The position numbers and the translations under genes were made by a program. Below are positions 42,322-50,600 of a DNA stretch of 64,000 nucleotides, one piece after another (the stretch's first letter is position 1; every line of letters begins with the position of its first letter). The notes under the pieces are model-generated. The model ran no database searches, was not told the origin of the DNA, and was given only the letters and a program-made list of their open reading frames with translations. Source of the stretch: UMGS75 sp964507405 (lineage in GTDB: Bacteria > Bacillota_I > Bacilli_A > ML615J-28 > CAG-313); NCBI GenBank assembly GCA_964507405.1, contig CAZDPJ010000002.1, positions 1-64,000 of the forward strand. Reading direction: 5' to 3'.

Positions 42322-45318
42322 ATGAGAAAGAAGTTTTTATTAATTCTAATCTTTAGTTTTTGTTTACTTGCAATATGTAGTTGTAGTAACGAATGCAATG
42401 GTGAACATGACTATGATGATGGTGAAATAATTAGTAGTCCTACTTGTACTACTGATGGTAAAATGCTTTATACTTGTAAAAATTGCAAGAAAAAACTAAC
42501 AAAAACCATTTCTTCTTTAGGCCATGAAAAAGAAGAAGAATGGACTAGTGATGATATGTATCATTATCATTTATGTAAGAATTGCCATGAATATAAATTT
42601 GATGAGGCTGCGCATGAATATGATGATTCTAAAACTTGTATATGTGGAAATAAAAAAGAACATAATCTTTATCAAAAACCAACAGCGATAAATACTATCT
42701 TTAGTTATACTGGTGAAGATATTGTTTTTACTCCAAGTGGCTTTGATGAAAATATAATGAGTATTACTGGTAATATTCAAAAAGAATGTGGAACATATTT
42801 TGTTATAATAAGTTTAAAAGATAAAGTAAATAGTATGTGGAGTGATTTAACAACCGATGATGTTATTATTAGTTATCAAATTACTCTTGATAAGGTTGTA
42901 TTAAATATCCCTCAAAAAAGTAGTTTAACTTATACTTATACGGGTCAAAGTATAACTTATTTACCTCAAGGATTTGATTCTTCGATTATGTCGATAACTG
43001 GTAATAACAAGATTAATGCGGGGGAATATGAAGTAATAGTTAAAATTAAAGATTCTAGTAAGTATGAATTTGAAAATGGTAGTAATGAAGTTAAATATCA
43101 ATTTATAATTGAAAAAGTACAATTGCTTAAGCCTACAATTATTCAAACAAATAATTATTATACAGGTAATGATATAACAGTAAAATTAAATAATTTTGAT
43201 GAATCTTTAATGAATATAACGGGAAATACAAAAAAAGAAGTTGGTAATTATGAAGTTGAAATATCTTTAAAAGATAACACTAACTATGAATGGGATGATG
43301 AAACTATTCAAAATATTACACTTTACTGGGAAATTATTGAACAAGAACTTTTGTATAAGATAACATCAATTGATTCAAATAAAATAAAAATTAATTATAG
43401 TAGTAATGATGAAACCTCTGAAATGATAATCGAATTACCTATTAATTCAAGTTATGAATTAAATCAAGAAACAGGAGAAATCGCTTTTACTTATAGCCTA
43501 GAAAGTAGTGAAGCTATTGTTTATAATTTTACAGGAAATTATTATGGTAGTATCACTTTTAATATTAATGAAGAAACTTCATTAGAAATTGAATTAGATA
43601 ACTTTACGCTTACAAGTTATTTAAACTGTCCGTTATATATTGAAAGTGCGAATGAAGTTGATATTTCATCAAAGAAAAATACTGAAAATTTTATATATGA
43701 TAATCGTGAAGAAGAAGAATCACTTAAAGGTGCCATTTACAGTACTTGTGATTTGAAAATTAAAGGAACCGGATTTTTAAGTGTTAATTCTAAAAATAAT
43801 AATGGTATTCATTCTAAAGATGATCTAAAAATTCAAAAAGTTACATTATATATAAATTCAGTTGATAACTGTTTAAAAGGAAATGATGAAGTAAAAATAT
43901 CATCGGGAATATTAACATTAATTTCTAGAAAAGGTGATGGTATAAAAACATCTAATACTTCACTTTCAAAAAAGAATAATCAAAAAGGTGATGTAATAAT
44001 TGATGATGGCACAATTAATATCTATTCCGCATGTGATGCTATTGACGCTGCACACTCAATAATTATTAATGGTGGAAATATTAATATTAATACTGATAAA
44101 TTTTCTGAATATTCTGAGGAAGTAACAAAGGTAAATAATAATTGTTATTATATTAGATCTACTTCTAATTATTATTCTTATTCAATTTATTATTATAATA
44201 CTTTAGAAGATGGCGTTTGGGCTAATTCTAATGGTATAACTAAAACCGTTAATGCGGGGAGAGAAAAATACTATTATTATGAAATTAATAGACCTGAAGG
44301 ATATAGTTATTTAAAAGTATATATATATAATTCATCACAAACTCAAGGTCAAAGTAGTAATTACTATAAAGTATCATCACAACTTAGCATTAATAATAAT
44401 TATGATACAATTGCATATGGTTCTAACAGACCTGGTGGAAGTAGCTCGTTTAGTTGGACAACATATGAAACTGTACCAAGTATGGGACCTGGTGGGGGCA
44501 TGGGACCAGGGGGTATGCAAGAAGGAAATCCTAATAAAGGTGATTATTCAACTAAGGGATTAAAGTCAGATAATGAAATAACGATAAATGGTGGTGTTAT
44601 TAATATAAAATCATATGATGATTGCATTCATACTAATAATGATGTAACACTAGAAAGTGGTAATATTCCAACTGGTAATATTATAATAAATAATGGTATC
44701 TTAAATCTTTATTCTAATGATGATGGTATTCATGGTGATGGCATAGTCACTATTAATAATGGAACCATTGATGTAGTAAATAGTTATGAAGGTATTGAAG
44801 GTATTAATGTTATTATAAATGGTGGTAATATTAGTGTGCTATCAAGTGATGATGGAGTTAATGCAACATCAACTAGCGGTATTGGTATTGAGATTAATGG
44901 TGGCATAATATATATATTTGCTGGAGGAGATGGAGTAGATTCTAATAGTCAAAGTTCATATGAAGGCATTTTATTTAGTGGTGGTAAATCGGTAATAATA
45001 TCATATGGCAGAAGTGATTCTTCACTTGATACTGAACGTGGATATAAGTATACTGGTGGATGCGTGATAGGAATAGGCATGTCAGGGGGAATGAGTAGTG
45101 AAGCCACTCATTGTAATAATTTTTCATCAATTGGTTTATCCAAAACAATTAGTTTATCAAAAGACAATTATCTATGTTTAAGTGATGTTGCAACCATTAA
45201 AATACCTTATACAATGAATGCACTTGTTGTTGTTCTTGGTAATAATGAAACTGACATTACTACTTCATCTTCATCAAGTCTGACATTTGATAAAAATGGA
45301 ATTTCTTATTTAAATTAA
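42322..45318 (+). CDS. Large surface lipoprotein with Cthe_2159/DUF4353-type carbohydrate-binding region
   Basis: This 998-residue protein has a leader ending ICSCSN (candidate Cys21). A Cys-rich region of the type CxxDGKxxYTCKNC...LGH follows at about 34-110, a motif common on Firmicute surface proteins. Three tandem Ig-like or MBG-like units of about 85 residues share YTG(x)nFD(x)MSITGN (about 130-335). The C-terminal half is rich in INGG(N/T)I(N/I)I and DDGI(H/N) repeats typical of a right-handed beta-helix of the Cthe_2159/DUF4353 family. A glycine-rich hinge (GPGGGMGPGGMQEG, near 720) interrupts it. It probably binds polysaccharide. It is downstream of a histidine kinase in one operon. 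Confidence 0.75.
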   Translation: MRKKFLLILIFSFCLLAICSCSNECNGEHDYDDGEIISSPTCTTDGKMLYTCKNCKKKLTKTISSLGHEKEEEWTSDDMYHYHLCKNCHEYKFDEAAHEYDDSKTCICGNKKEHNLYQKPTAINTIFSYTGEDIVFTPSGFDENIMSITGNIQKECGTYFVIISLKDKVNSMWSDLTTDDVIISYQITLDKVVLNIPQKSSLTYTYTGQSITYLPQGFDSSIMSITGNNKINAGEYEVIVKIKDSSKYEFENGSNEVKYQFIIEKVQLLKPTIIQTNNYYTGNDITVKLNNFDESLMNITGNTKKEVGNYEVEISLKDNTNYEWDDETIQNITLYWEIIEQELLYKITSIDSNKIKINYSSNDETSEMIIELPINSSYELNQETGEIAFTYSLESSEAIVYNFTGNYYGSITFNINEETSLEIELDNFTLTSYLNCPLYIESANEVDISSKKNTENFIYDNREEEESLKGAIYSTCDLKIKGTGFLSVNSKNNNGIHSKDDLKIQKVTLYINSVDNCLKGNDEVKISSGILTLISRKGDGIKTSNTSLSKKNNQKGDVIIDDGTINIYSACDAIDAAHSIIINGGNININTDKFSEYSEEVTKVNNNCYYIRSTSNYYSYSIYYYNTLEDGVWANSNGITKTVNAGREKYYYYEINRPEGYSYLKVYIYNSSQTQGQSSNYYKVSSQLSINNNYDTIAYGSNRPGGSSSFSWTTYETVPSMGPGGGMGPGGMQEGNPNKGDYSTKGLKSDNEITINGGVINIKSYDDCIHTNNDVTLESGNIPTGNIIINNGILNLYSNDDGIHGDGIVTINNGTIDVVNSYEGIEGINVIINGGNISVLSSDDGVNATSTSGIGIEINGGIIYIFAGGDGVDSNSQSSYEGILFSGGKSVIISYGRSDSSLDTERGYKYTGGCVIGIGMSGGMSSEATHCNNFSSIGLSKTISLSKDNYLCLSDVATIKIPYTMNALVVVLGNNETDITTSSSSSLTFDKNGISYLN

Positions 45319-45334
45319 ACCATAATTCTTTAAA

Positions 45335-45366
45335 AACACTTAATAGTTCATCTATTAGGTGTTTTT
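45335..45366 (+). terminator. Terminator of the kinase / lipoprotein operon
   Basis: AACACTTAATAG (45335-45346) pairs with CTATTAGGTGTT (45352-45363), one wobble, then T. Nearly the same stem ends the PrsA-like operon at 22656. Confidence 0.9.
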
Positions 45367-45414
45367 AATAATATTTAAAAATTAATTTAATATAATGTAT
45401 ATATAGTCTTTATG

Positions 45415-45443
45415 TTGACAAAAAAAGAAAAAGAGAGTAAAAT
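45415..45443 (+). promoter_or_regulatory. Promoter of the galU-MarR-glycosyltransferase operon
   Basis: TTGACA (45415-45420), a 17-bp spacer and TAAAAT (45438-45443). A palindrome follows 4 bp after the -10. Confidence 0.85.
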
Positions 45444-45447
45444 TATT

Positions 45448-45462
45448 ATTAACCGGGTTAAT
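45448..45462. promoter_or_regulatory. Operator-like palindrome at the transcription start
   Basis: ATTAACC and GGTTAAT are perfect 7-bp arms around one central G. The site covers the expected +1 of the operon that encodes a MarR regulator, a usual place and size for a MarR-family autoregulatory operator. Binding is inferred. Confidence 0.6.
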
Positions 45463-45478
45463 TATAAGGAGGATTAAA

Positions 45479-46339
45479 ATGTCTAATAATATAAAAAAGG
45501 CCATTATTCCAGTTGCTGGTAAAGGTACTAGATTTTTACCTGTTACTAAAAGTATTTGTAAAACAATGTTTCCCATTATTAATAAACCAACAATTCAGTA
45601 TTTAATTGAAGAATGTAATTTTGTGGGGATTGAAGAAATATATATCGTCATTAATGAATGTCAAAAAGATATAATCGATTATTTTGATATCAATAGTAAA
45701 TATTATGAGGATTTAGACAATATTCCTACGACACTTAAAAGTTTAAATGATATAATTCATAAAGTTAAGATTACCTTTGTAATCCAAGAACATCCAAGAG
45801 GATTAGGAGATGCAATCCTATGTTGTGAAAAATATATAAATAACGAAGACTTTTGTGTGCTTTTAGGTGATGATATCGTTTTAAAATCTGGTAATACTTC
45901 TTATGGAATCGGTGACTTATTAAATCAATATCATATATATCCTGCCTATTATATAGGGGTAAAACAAGTTGATTTTAAGGACTGTTATAAATATGGTATT
46001 GTAAAAGTAGAAGAAAACAGTTCAAATATGAAAGTAATTGATATGGTGGAAAAACCTAAAGATAATCCACCATCGAACTTTGCTGGAGTGGGAAGATATA
46101 TTCTTAAAAACAATGTTTTTAAATATTTGAAAGAAATAAATATAGATTGTAATCATGAATTAATGTTAACAGATGCTTTTATTAAAGCATGTAAGATGGA
46201 AAGTGTTTTTGCTTATGAATTTAATGGTGAAAGATTTGATATAGGTGATCATGCTGGATATGTGATGGCAACAATTGCTTATGCTTTAAATGATGATGAA
46301 ATTAAAAATAAAATCTATGAATATATAAAGGGGATTTAA
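45479..46339 (+). CDS. galU: UTP-glucose-1-phosphate uridylyltransferase
   Basis: This 286-residue nucleotidyltransferase makes UDP-glucose from UTP and glucose-1-phosphate. It opens with PVAGKGTRFLPVTKS (family: PAAGLGTRFLPATK) and KPTIQYLIEEC. EHPRGLGDAIL, LLGDDIV and MVEKPKDNPPSNFAGVGRY follow. Length matches GalU/GtaB. GGAGG lies before the ATG. It leads an operon with a MarR regulator, a glycosyltransferase and an acyltransferase, so its UDP-glucose likely feeds glycolipid or lipoteichoic-acid anchor synthesis. Confidence 0.95.
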   Translation: MSNNIKKAIIPVAGKGTRFLPVTKSICKTMFPIINKPTIQYLIEECNFVGIEEIYIVINECQKDIIDYFDINSKYYEDLDNIPTTLKSLNDIIHKVKITFVIQEHPRGLGDAILCCEKYINNEDFCVLLGDDIVLKSGNTSYGIGDLLNQYHIYPAYYIGVKQVDFKDCYKYGIVKVEENSSNMKVIDMVEKPKDNPPSNFAGVGRYILKNNVFKYLKEINIDCNHELMLTDAFIKACKMESVFAYEFNGERFDIGDHAGYVMATIAYALNDDEIKNKIYEYIKGI

Positions 46340-46340
46340 A

Positions 46341-46799
46341 ATGGTAGTATTAGATGAATTATTAAAAGGCTTTACAAAAATAAAAAAACTATTTTCTAAA
46401 AATTTAACTTCAACAATTACGCCAAGTGATTACTTATTACTTTTAACAATTGAAGAAGAAGGAATTTATGATGAAGTTTATAAGAAAAAAACAATAAGCA
46501 TAAGTAAACTTGCTGAAAAACTTGAAATGTCAAAGCCTGCTCTTACAAAAGAAACCAAAAGACTTGAAAGGTTAGAATATATTAAAAAAACAACATTACT
46601 TCATAATTTAAAACAACGATATGTAATGCTTACTGATAAAGGGGCTGAAAAATTAATTACAGAACATGATAATATATATTTACTTCCTAATTTAGTTGTT
46701 GAAAAATTAGGTGAAGAAAATAGCAAAACTTTTGTTAATTTACTAAATCAAATTACTGATATAATTATTAAATCAAGCAAGAAAGGAAATAATTTATGA
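46341..46799 (+). CDS. MarR-family transcriptional regulator
   Basis: This 152-residue winged-helix protein has the HTH ISISKLAEKLEMSKPALTK (about 51-69) followed by the wing YIKKTTLLHNLKQRYVMLTDKG. Long N- and C-terminal helices would form the dimer interface. It lies one base after galU and its TGA stop overlaps the ATG of the glycosyltransferase (ATGA), so it is coupled to a glycolipid pathway. Autoregulation through the palindrome at 45448-45462 is the natural hypothesis. MarR proteins usually sense small molecules; the ligand here is unknown. Confidence 0.85.
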   Translation: MVVLDELLKGFTKIKKLFSKNLTSTITPSDYLLLLTIEEEGIYDEVYKKKTISISKLAEKLEMSKPALTKETKRLERLEYIKKTTLLHNLKQRYVMLTDKGAEKLITEHDNIYLLPNLVVEKLGEENSKTFVNLLNQITDIIIKSSKKGNNL

Positions 46800-47935
46800 T
46801 AATAACAATAGTAGCAGATGTATTAGGTGAAGAAAATAATGGTACAACCATTACAACTAAACGTTTAATTAAGCATTTAAAAGATCGAGGTCATACAGTT
46901 AAAGTGGTATCACCTTTAAAAACAAATGAAGAAGGATTTTTTACATTACCAACTAGGTCATTTGGCCCTTTTAATGGTTATGTTGCTAAAAATGGAGTTG
47001 AACTTGCTAAACCTAAAAAAGATATATTGGAAGAAGCAATTAAAGGTTCTGATTTAGTCCATATTATGTTACCTTTTAAAACAGGAATTAAAGCATTAAA
47101 GATTGCTGAAGAAATGAATATTCCTGTAACTAGTGCTTGTCACTGTCAAGCTGAAAATGTAACAGCTCATGTTAAAATGCAAAATGTAAAGTGGGTTAAT
47201 AATTTTATTTATCGTCGCTTTTATCGTAAGTTTTATAAAAATGTTCCTTATGTTCATTGTCCTAGTGAATTTATAGCTAGAACTGTTAAAGCAAATGGAT
47301 ACGATATGAATTTAAGAGTAATATCAAATGGAGTTGAACCAATATATCGTAAAAAGAATGTAGAAAGAAAAAAGGAATTAGAAAACAAAATATGTATTTT
47401 AACTATTGGTCGCCTTTCTCGAGAAAAAAGACATGACTTATTAATTAAAGCAATTCAACTTTCTAAATATAGAGATAATATTCAGTTATATATTGCTGGA
47501 TGTGGACCACTTGAAAAGAAGACAAGAAAACTTGGAGAATCATTACCAAATAAACCAATTATAAATTTTTATTCACAAAAAGATTTAGTTGAATTAATAA
47601 ATAATGCGGATTTGTATGTTCATCCTGCTGATATTGAAATTGAAGCTATTGCTTGTCTTGAGGCAATAACTTGTGGCGTAGTACCTATTATTTCGAATAG
47701 TTCTCGTTCAGCTACTAATGCGTTTGCCCTTGATGAATATAATTTATTTGAGGCAGGAAATCCTTCAGATTTAGCGAAAAAAATAGATTATTTAATTGAC
47801 CATCAAGAATTTAAGAATGCTTTATCTGAGGAATATTTGGAATATAGTAAACAATTCCAAATTGAAAACTGTATAACTAAGATGGAAGAAATGTTTGAGG
47901 AAGCTGTAAGTAATTATGAAAAACAAAAATCCTAA
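46796..47935 (+). CDS. GT4-family glycosyltransferase, probable glycosyl-diacylglycerol synthase
   Basis: This 379-residue GT-B enzyme has an N-terminal glycine segment VLGEENNGTTITTKRLIKHL and the acceptor-side FGPFNGYV region. A C-terminal donor domain has LTIGRLSREKRHDLLIKA and the EX7E motif in EIEAIACLE. It resembles the alpha-monoglucosyl-diacylglycerol synthases that transfer glucose from UDP-glucose to diacylglycerol at the cytoplasmic membrane face. galU upstream would supply the donor and a PlsC follows. The acceptor is inferred from context and family. AAAGGAA lies before the ATG, which overlaps the marR stop. Confidence 0.82.
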   Translation: MIITIVADVLGEENNGTTITTKRLIKHLKDRGHTVKVVSPLKTNEEGFFTLPTRSFGPFNGYVAKNGVELAKPKKDILEEAIKGSDLVHIMLPFKTGIKALKIAEEMNIPVTSACHCQAENVTAHVKMQNVKWVNNFIYRRFYRKFYKNVPYVHCPSEFIARTVKANGYDMNLRVISNGVEPIYRKKNVERKKELENKICILTIGRLSREKRHDLLIKAIQLSKYRDNIQLYIAGCGPLEKKTRKLGESLPNKPIINFYSQKDLVELINNADLYVHPADIEIEAIACLEAITCGVVPIISNSSRSATNAFALDEYNLFEAGNPSDLAKKIDYLIDHQEFKNALSEEYLEYSKQFQIENCITKMEEMFEEAVSNYEKQKS

Positions 47936-48713
47936 AGTTTTTTATTATGAAGATGAAACCAAAGATGATTTCTTTCATACAAAAACTAATCTCAATGTCA
48001 CTATTGATGAAAATTATAAATATCTAATTACTAATCCCTTTAGAAAAATAATCAGCTTTTTGTTATATTATTTAATTGCTGCACCTATTTTATATATAGA
48101 GGGAAAAATATTTCAAGGCATTAAAATAAAGGGAAAGAAAAAATTAAAACATCTTAAAAAAACCGGATATATTATGTATGCTAATCACACAAGTGCAAGA
48201 GATGCCTTTTTAGGTCATGTTTTCTTGGCATTTCCTAAAAGAACATATATAATTGGCAATAAAGATGCGATGTCAATCTTTTTTGTCCGCCGACTTACTA
48301 AAGATTTAGGTACACTTCCCGTTCCAGATACTCCTCTTGCTTTAAAAAATTTAAATAACACAATATCTAAATTAATGCAAAAGAAGAAAGCTTTAATGAT
48401 ATATCCAGAAGCCCATATATGGCCATATTATACTAGGGTTAGACCATTCCCTAATACAAGTTTTCGCTTTGCTGCTAGTAATAATGTTCCTTGTGTGCCA
48501 GTTGCTGTTACATACCAAAAACCAAAGGGAATATATAAACTAAGAAAAAGGCCACAAATGGTAGTTTATATTGGTAATCCTATTTATCCTAATAAAGATT
48601 TATCCATTAAAGAAAATGCAACCTTTTTACGAGATGAAACTTATAATTATATTAATGATATTACTAATAAATATTCAAATGTTGAATATTATAAATATGT
48701 TAAAAAGAGCTAA
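47916..48713 (+). CDS. PlsC-type acyltransferase in the glycolipid operon
   Basis: This 265-residue acyltransferase has the HX4D motif in NHTSARDA and a PEA variant of the PEG motif in YPEAHIWPYYTRVRPF. A hydrophobic segment lies at about 45-65. It overlaps the glycosyltransferase gene by 20 bp, so the two are translationally coupled. The PEAHIWP variant, with an aromatic stretch, separates it from the two PlsC proteins at 5.2-7.7 kb. This subgroup may act on a glycolipid or other acceptor rather than lysophosphatidate; that is inference. Confidence 0.82.
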   Translation: MKNKNPKVFYYEDETKDDFFHTKTNLNVTIDENYKYLITNPFRKIISFLLYYLIAAPILYIEGKIFQGIKIKGKKKLKHLKKTGYIMYANHTSARDAFLGHVFLAFPKRTYIIGNKDAMSIFFVRRLTKDLGTLPVPDTPLALKNLNNTISKLMQKKKALMIYPEAHIWPYYTRVRPFPNTSFRFAASNNVPCVPVAVTYQKPKGIYKLRKRPQMVVYIGNPIYPNKDLSIKENATFLRDETYNYINDITNKYSNVEYYKYVKKS

Positions 48714-48745
48714 TGGTGAACATGTTCATAATTAACTCTTTTTAT
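48702..48745 (+). terminator. Terminator of the galU operon
   Basis: AAAAAGAG...CTCTTTTT outer arms, TAAT/ATTA and a TGAACATGTTCA palindrome at the tip build a long stem. It overlaps the final codons of the acyltransferase gene and is followed by T. Confidence 0.85.
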
Positions 48746-48797
48746 TTATTCATATAAAAAGTAGTATTGAATTTTAAAATAAATTTTTTGTATTTAG

Positions 48798-48825
48798 TTG
48801 ACATTTCAATAAAAAATGATATAAT
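48798..48825 (+). promoter_or_regulatory. Promoter of the ABC exporter operon
   Basis: TTGACA (48798-48803), a 16-bp spacer and TATAAT (48820-48825) with an extended TGA, 39 bp before the first subunit. Confidence 0.8.
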
Positions 48826-48863
48826 ATTATATTGTAAAAAATATAGAATAAAGGGGTGATTAT

Positions 48864-50600
48864 GTGATTAAAACACTTGCGAAAAGTATAAGAGAATATA
48901 AATTGCCATCTATTTTAACACCAATCATTGTATCATTTGAAGTTATTTTAGAATGTGCAATTCCATTTCTTGTTTCTAAGCTATTTGAAGAATTAAGTAA
49001 TGAAGCAAGTTTAACAGTAATAGCAAGTTATGGTATTTTGATAATTTGTATGGCGATATTATCACTAACATGTGGTGCTTTAGCGGGTAGGTTTTGTGCA
49101 AATGCTTCATGTGGATTTGCTAAAAACTTAAGAAAAGATATGTTTAAAAAAATTCAAACATATTCATTTGAAAATATTGATAAATTTCAGACCGCATCAC
49201 TTGTAACCAGACTTACAACTGATGTATCTAATGTCCAAATGTCATATATGATGATTATTAGAACAGCAATTAGAAGTCCATTTATGTTGATTTTTTCATT
49301 TACAATGGGATTTGTTATGGGAGGTAAAACGGCTCTTATTTATTTAGTTGTTATTCCTATCCTTGTATTTGGTTTATTAATTGTTGCTAAAAAAGCAATG
49401 CCATTATTTAGAAAAGTATTTAAAAAATATGATAATTTAAATAATTCGATTCAAGAAAACATAAAAGGAATGCGTGTTGTTAAATCATTTGTACGTGAAG
49501 ATTTTGAAAAAGAAAAATTTGATGTTGCCGCAACTGATGTTTGTAAAGACTTTACAAAAGCAGAAAAAATTCTTGCATGGAATCATCCAATTATGCAATT
49601 TTGTTCAAATTCAGTAATGCTATTTATTTTAACAGCAGGTTCATATTTTATTATGTCAAGTAAAGCTACAATTGTTAACTATTATCAATTATCAGCATTA
49701 CTTACTTATGGGCATCAAATATTAATGAGCTTAATGATGATTTCAATGGTTTATGTTATGTTAACAATGTCAATTGAATCAGCATCTCGTATATACGAAG
49801 TATTAAGAGAAGAAAGTAGTTTAACCAATCCTTTAAATCCAGTATATGAAGTTAAAGATGGTTCAATAGATTTTAATAATGTTAAATTTAAATATGGTAC
49901 AAGTAAAAATATATTAGAAGATGTTAACATTCATATTAAGTCGGGAGAAACTATTGGTATAATTGGGGGTACAGGAAGTGCTAAAACAACTTTAATTCAG
50001 TTGATTTCAAGATTATACGATGTAACTGAAGGTGAAGTTTTAGTTGGTGGTGTTAATGTTAAGGATTATGATTTAGATACTTTAAGAGATCAAGTATCAG
50101 TTGTATTGCAAAAAAATGTATTATTTAGTGGTACTATTATTGAAAATTTAAGATGGGGTAAAAATGATGCTACTCTTGATGAAATGATTCATGTATGTAA
50201 GTTAGCTCAAGCTGATGAATTTATTCAAAGTTTTCCAAAAGGATATGAAACATACATTGAACAAGGTGGATCTAATGTATCTGGTGGTCAAAAACAAAGA
50301 TTATGTATTGCAAGAGCATTACTAAAAAATCCTAAAATACTTATCCTTGATGACTCTACAAGTGCTGTAGATACTAAAACTGATGCGTTAATTAGAAAAG
50401 GTCTTGCTACATATATTCCTGATACAACTAAAATTATTATCGCTCAACGTATAGCTAGTGTTGAAGATGCTGACTGTATTATTGTTATGAACAATGGTAT
50501 AGTTGATGGAATTGGTACTCATGAAGAATTAATGGCAAATAATAGTATTTATCGTGAAGTATATGATTCACAAAATAAGGTGGGTGATACAAATGAATAA
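48864..50600 (+). CDS. ABC exporter subunit with degenerate nucleotide site
   Basis: This 578-residue half-transporter has six transmembrane helices (about 1-310) and an ATPase domain. Walker A is GGTGSAKT (368-375) and the signature is VSGGQ (472-476). The catalytic glutamate after Walker B is aspartate (Asp497 in LILDDSTS) and the switch histidine is glutamine (Gln528 in IIAQRI). Both changes mark the non-catalytic half of heterodimeric exporters such as LmrCD, BmrCD and TM287/288. The start is GTG with AGGGG 7 nt upstream. It overlaps the partner gene by 8 bp. Substrate unknown. Confidence 0.93.
   Translation: MIKTLAKSIREYKLPSILTPIIVSFEVILECAIPFLVSKLFEELSNEASLTVIASYGILIICMAILSLTCGALAGRFCANASCGFAKNLRKDMFKKIQTYSFENIDKFQTASLVTRLTTDVSNVQMSYMMIIRTAIRSPFMLIFSFTMGFVMGGKTALIYLVVIPILVFGLLIVAKKAMPLFRKVFKKYDNLNNSIQENIKGMRVVKSFVREDFEKEKFDVAATDVCKDFTKAEKILAWNHPIMQFCSNSVMLFILTAGSYFIMSSKATIVNYYQLSALLTYGHQILMSLMMISMVYVMLTMSIESASRIYEVLREESSLTNPLNPVYEVKDGSIDFNNVKFKYGTSKNILEDVNIHIKSGETIGIIGGTGSAKTTLIQLISRLYDVTEGEVLVGGVNVKDYDLDTLRDQVSVVLQKNVLFSGTIIENLRWGKNDATLDEMIHVCKLAQADEFIQSFPKGYETYIEQGGSNVSGGQKQRLCIARALLKNPKILILDDSTSAVDTKTDALIRKGLATYIPDTTKIIIAQRIASVEDADCIIVMNNGIVDGIGTHEELMANNSIYREVYDSQNKVGDTNE

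Noticed and set aside
8526..46799. TGA read as tryptophan, as in Mollicutes
   Set aside because: TGA ends tatD (8526-8528) and the MarR gene (46797-46799) within ATGA overlaps, and tryptophans are encoded by TGG.
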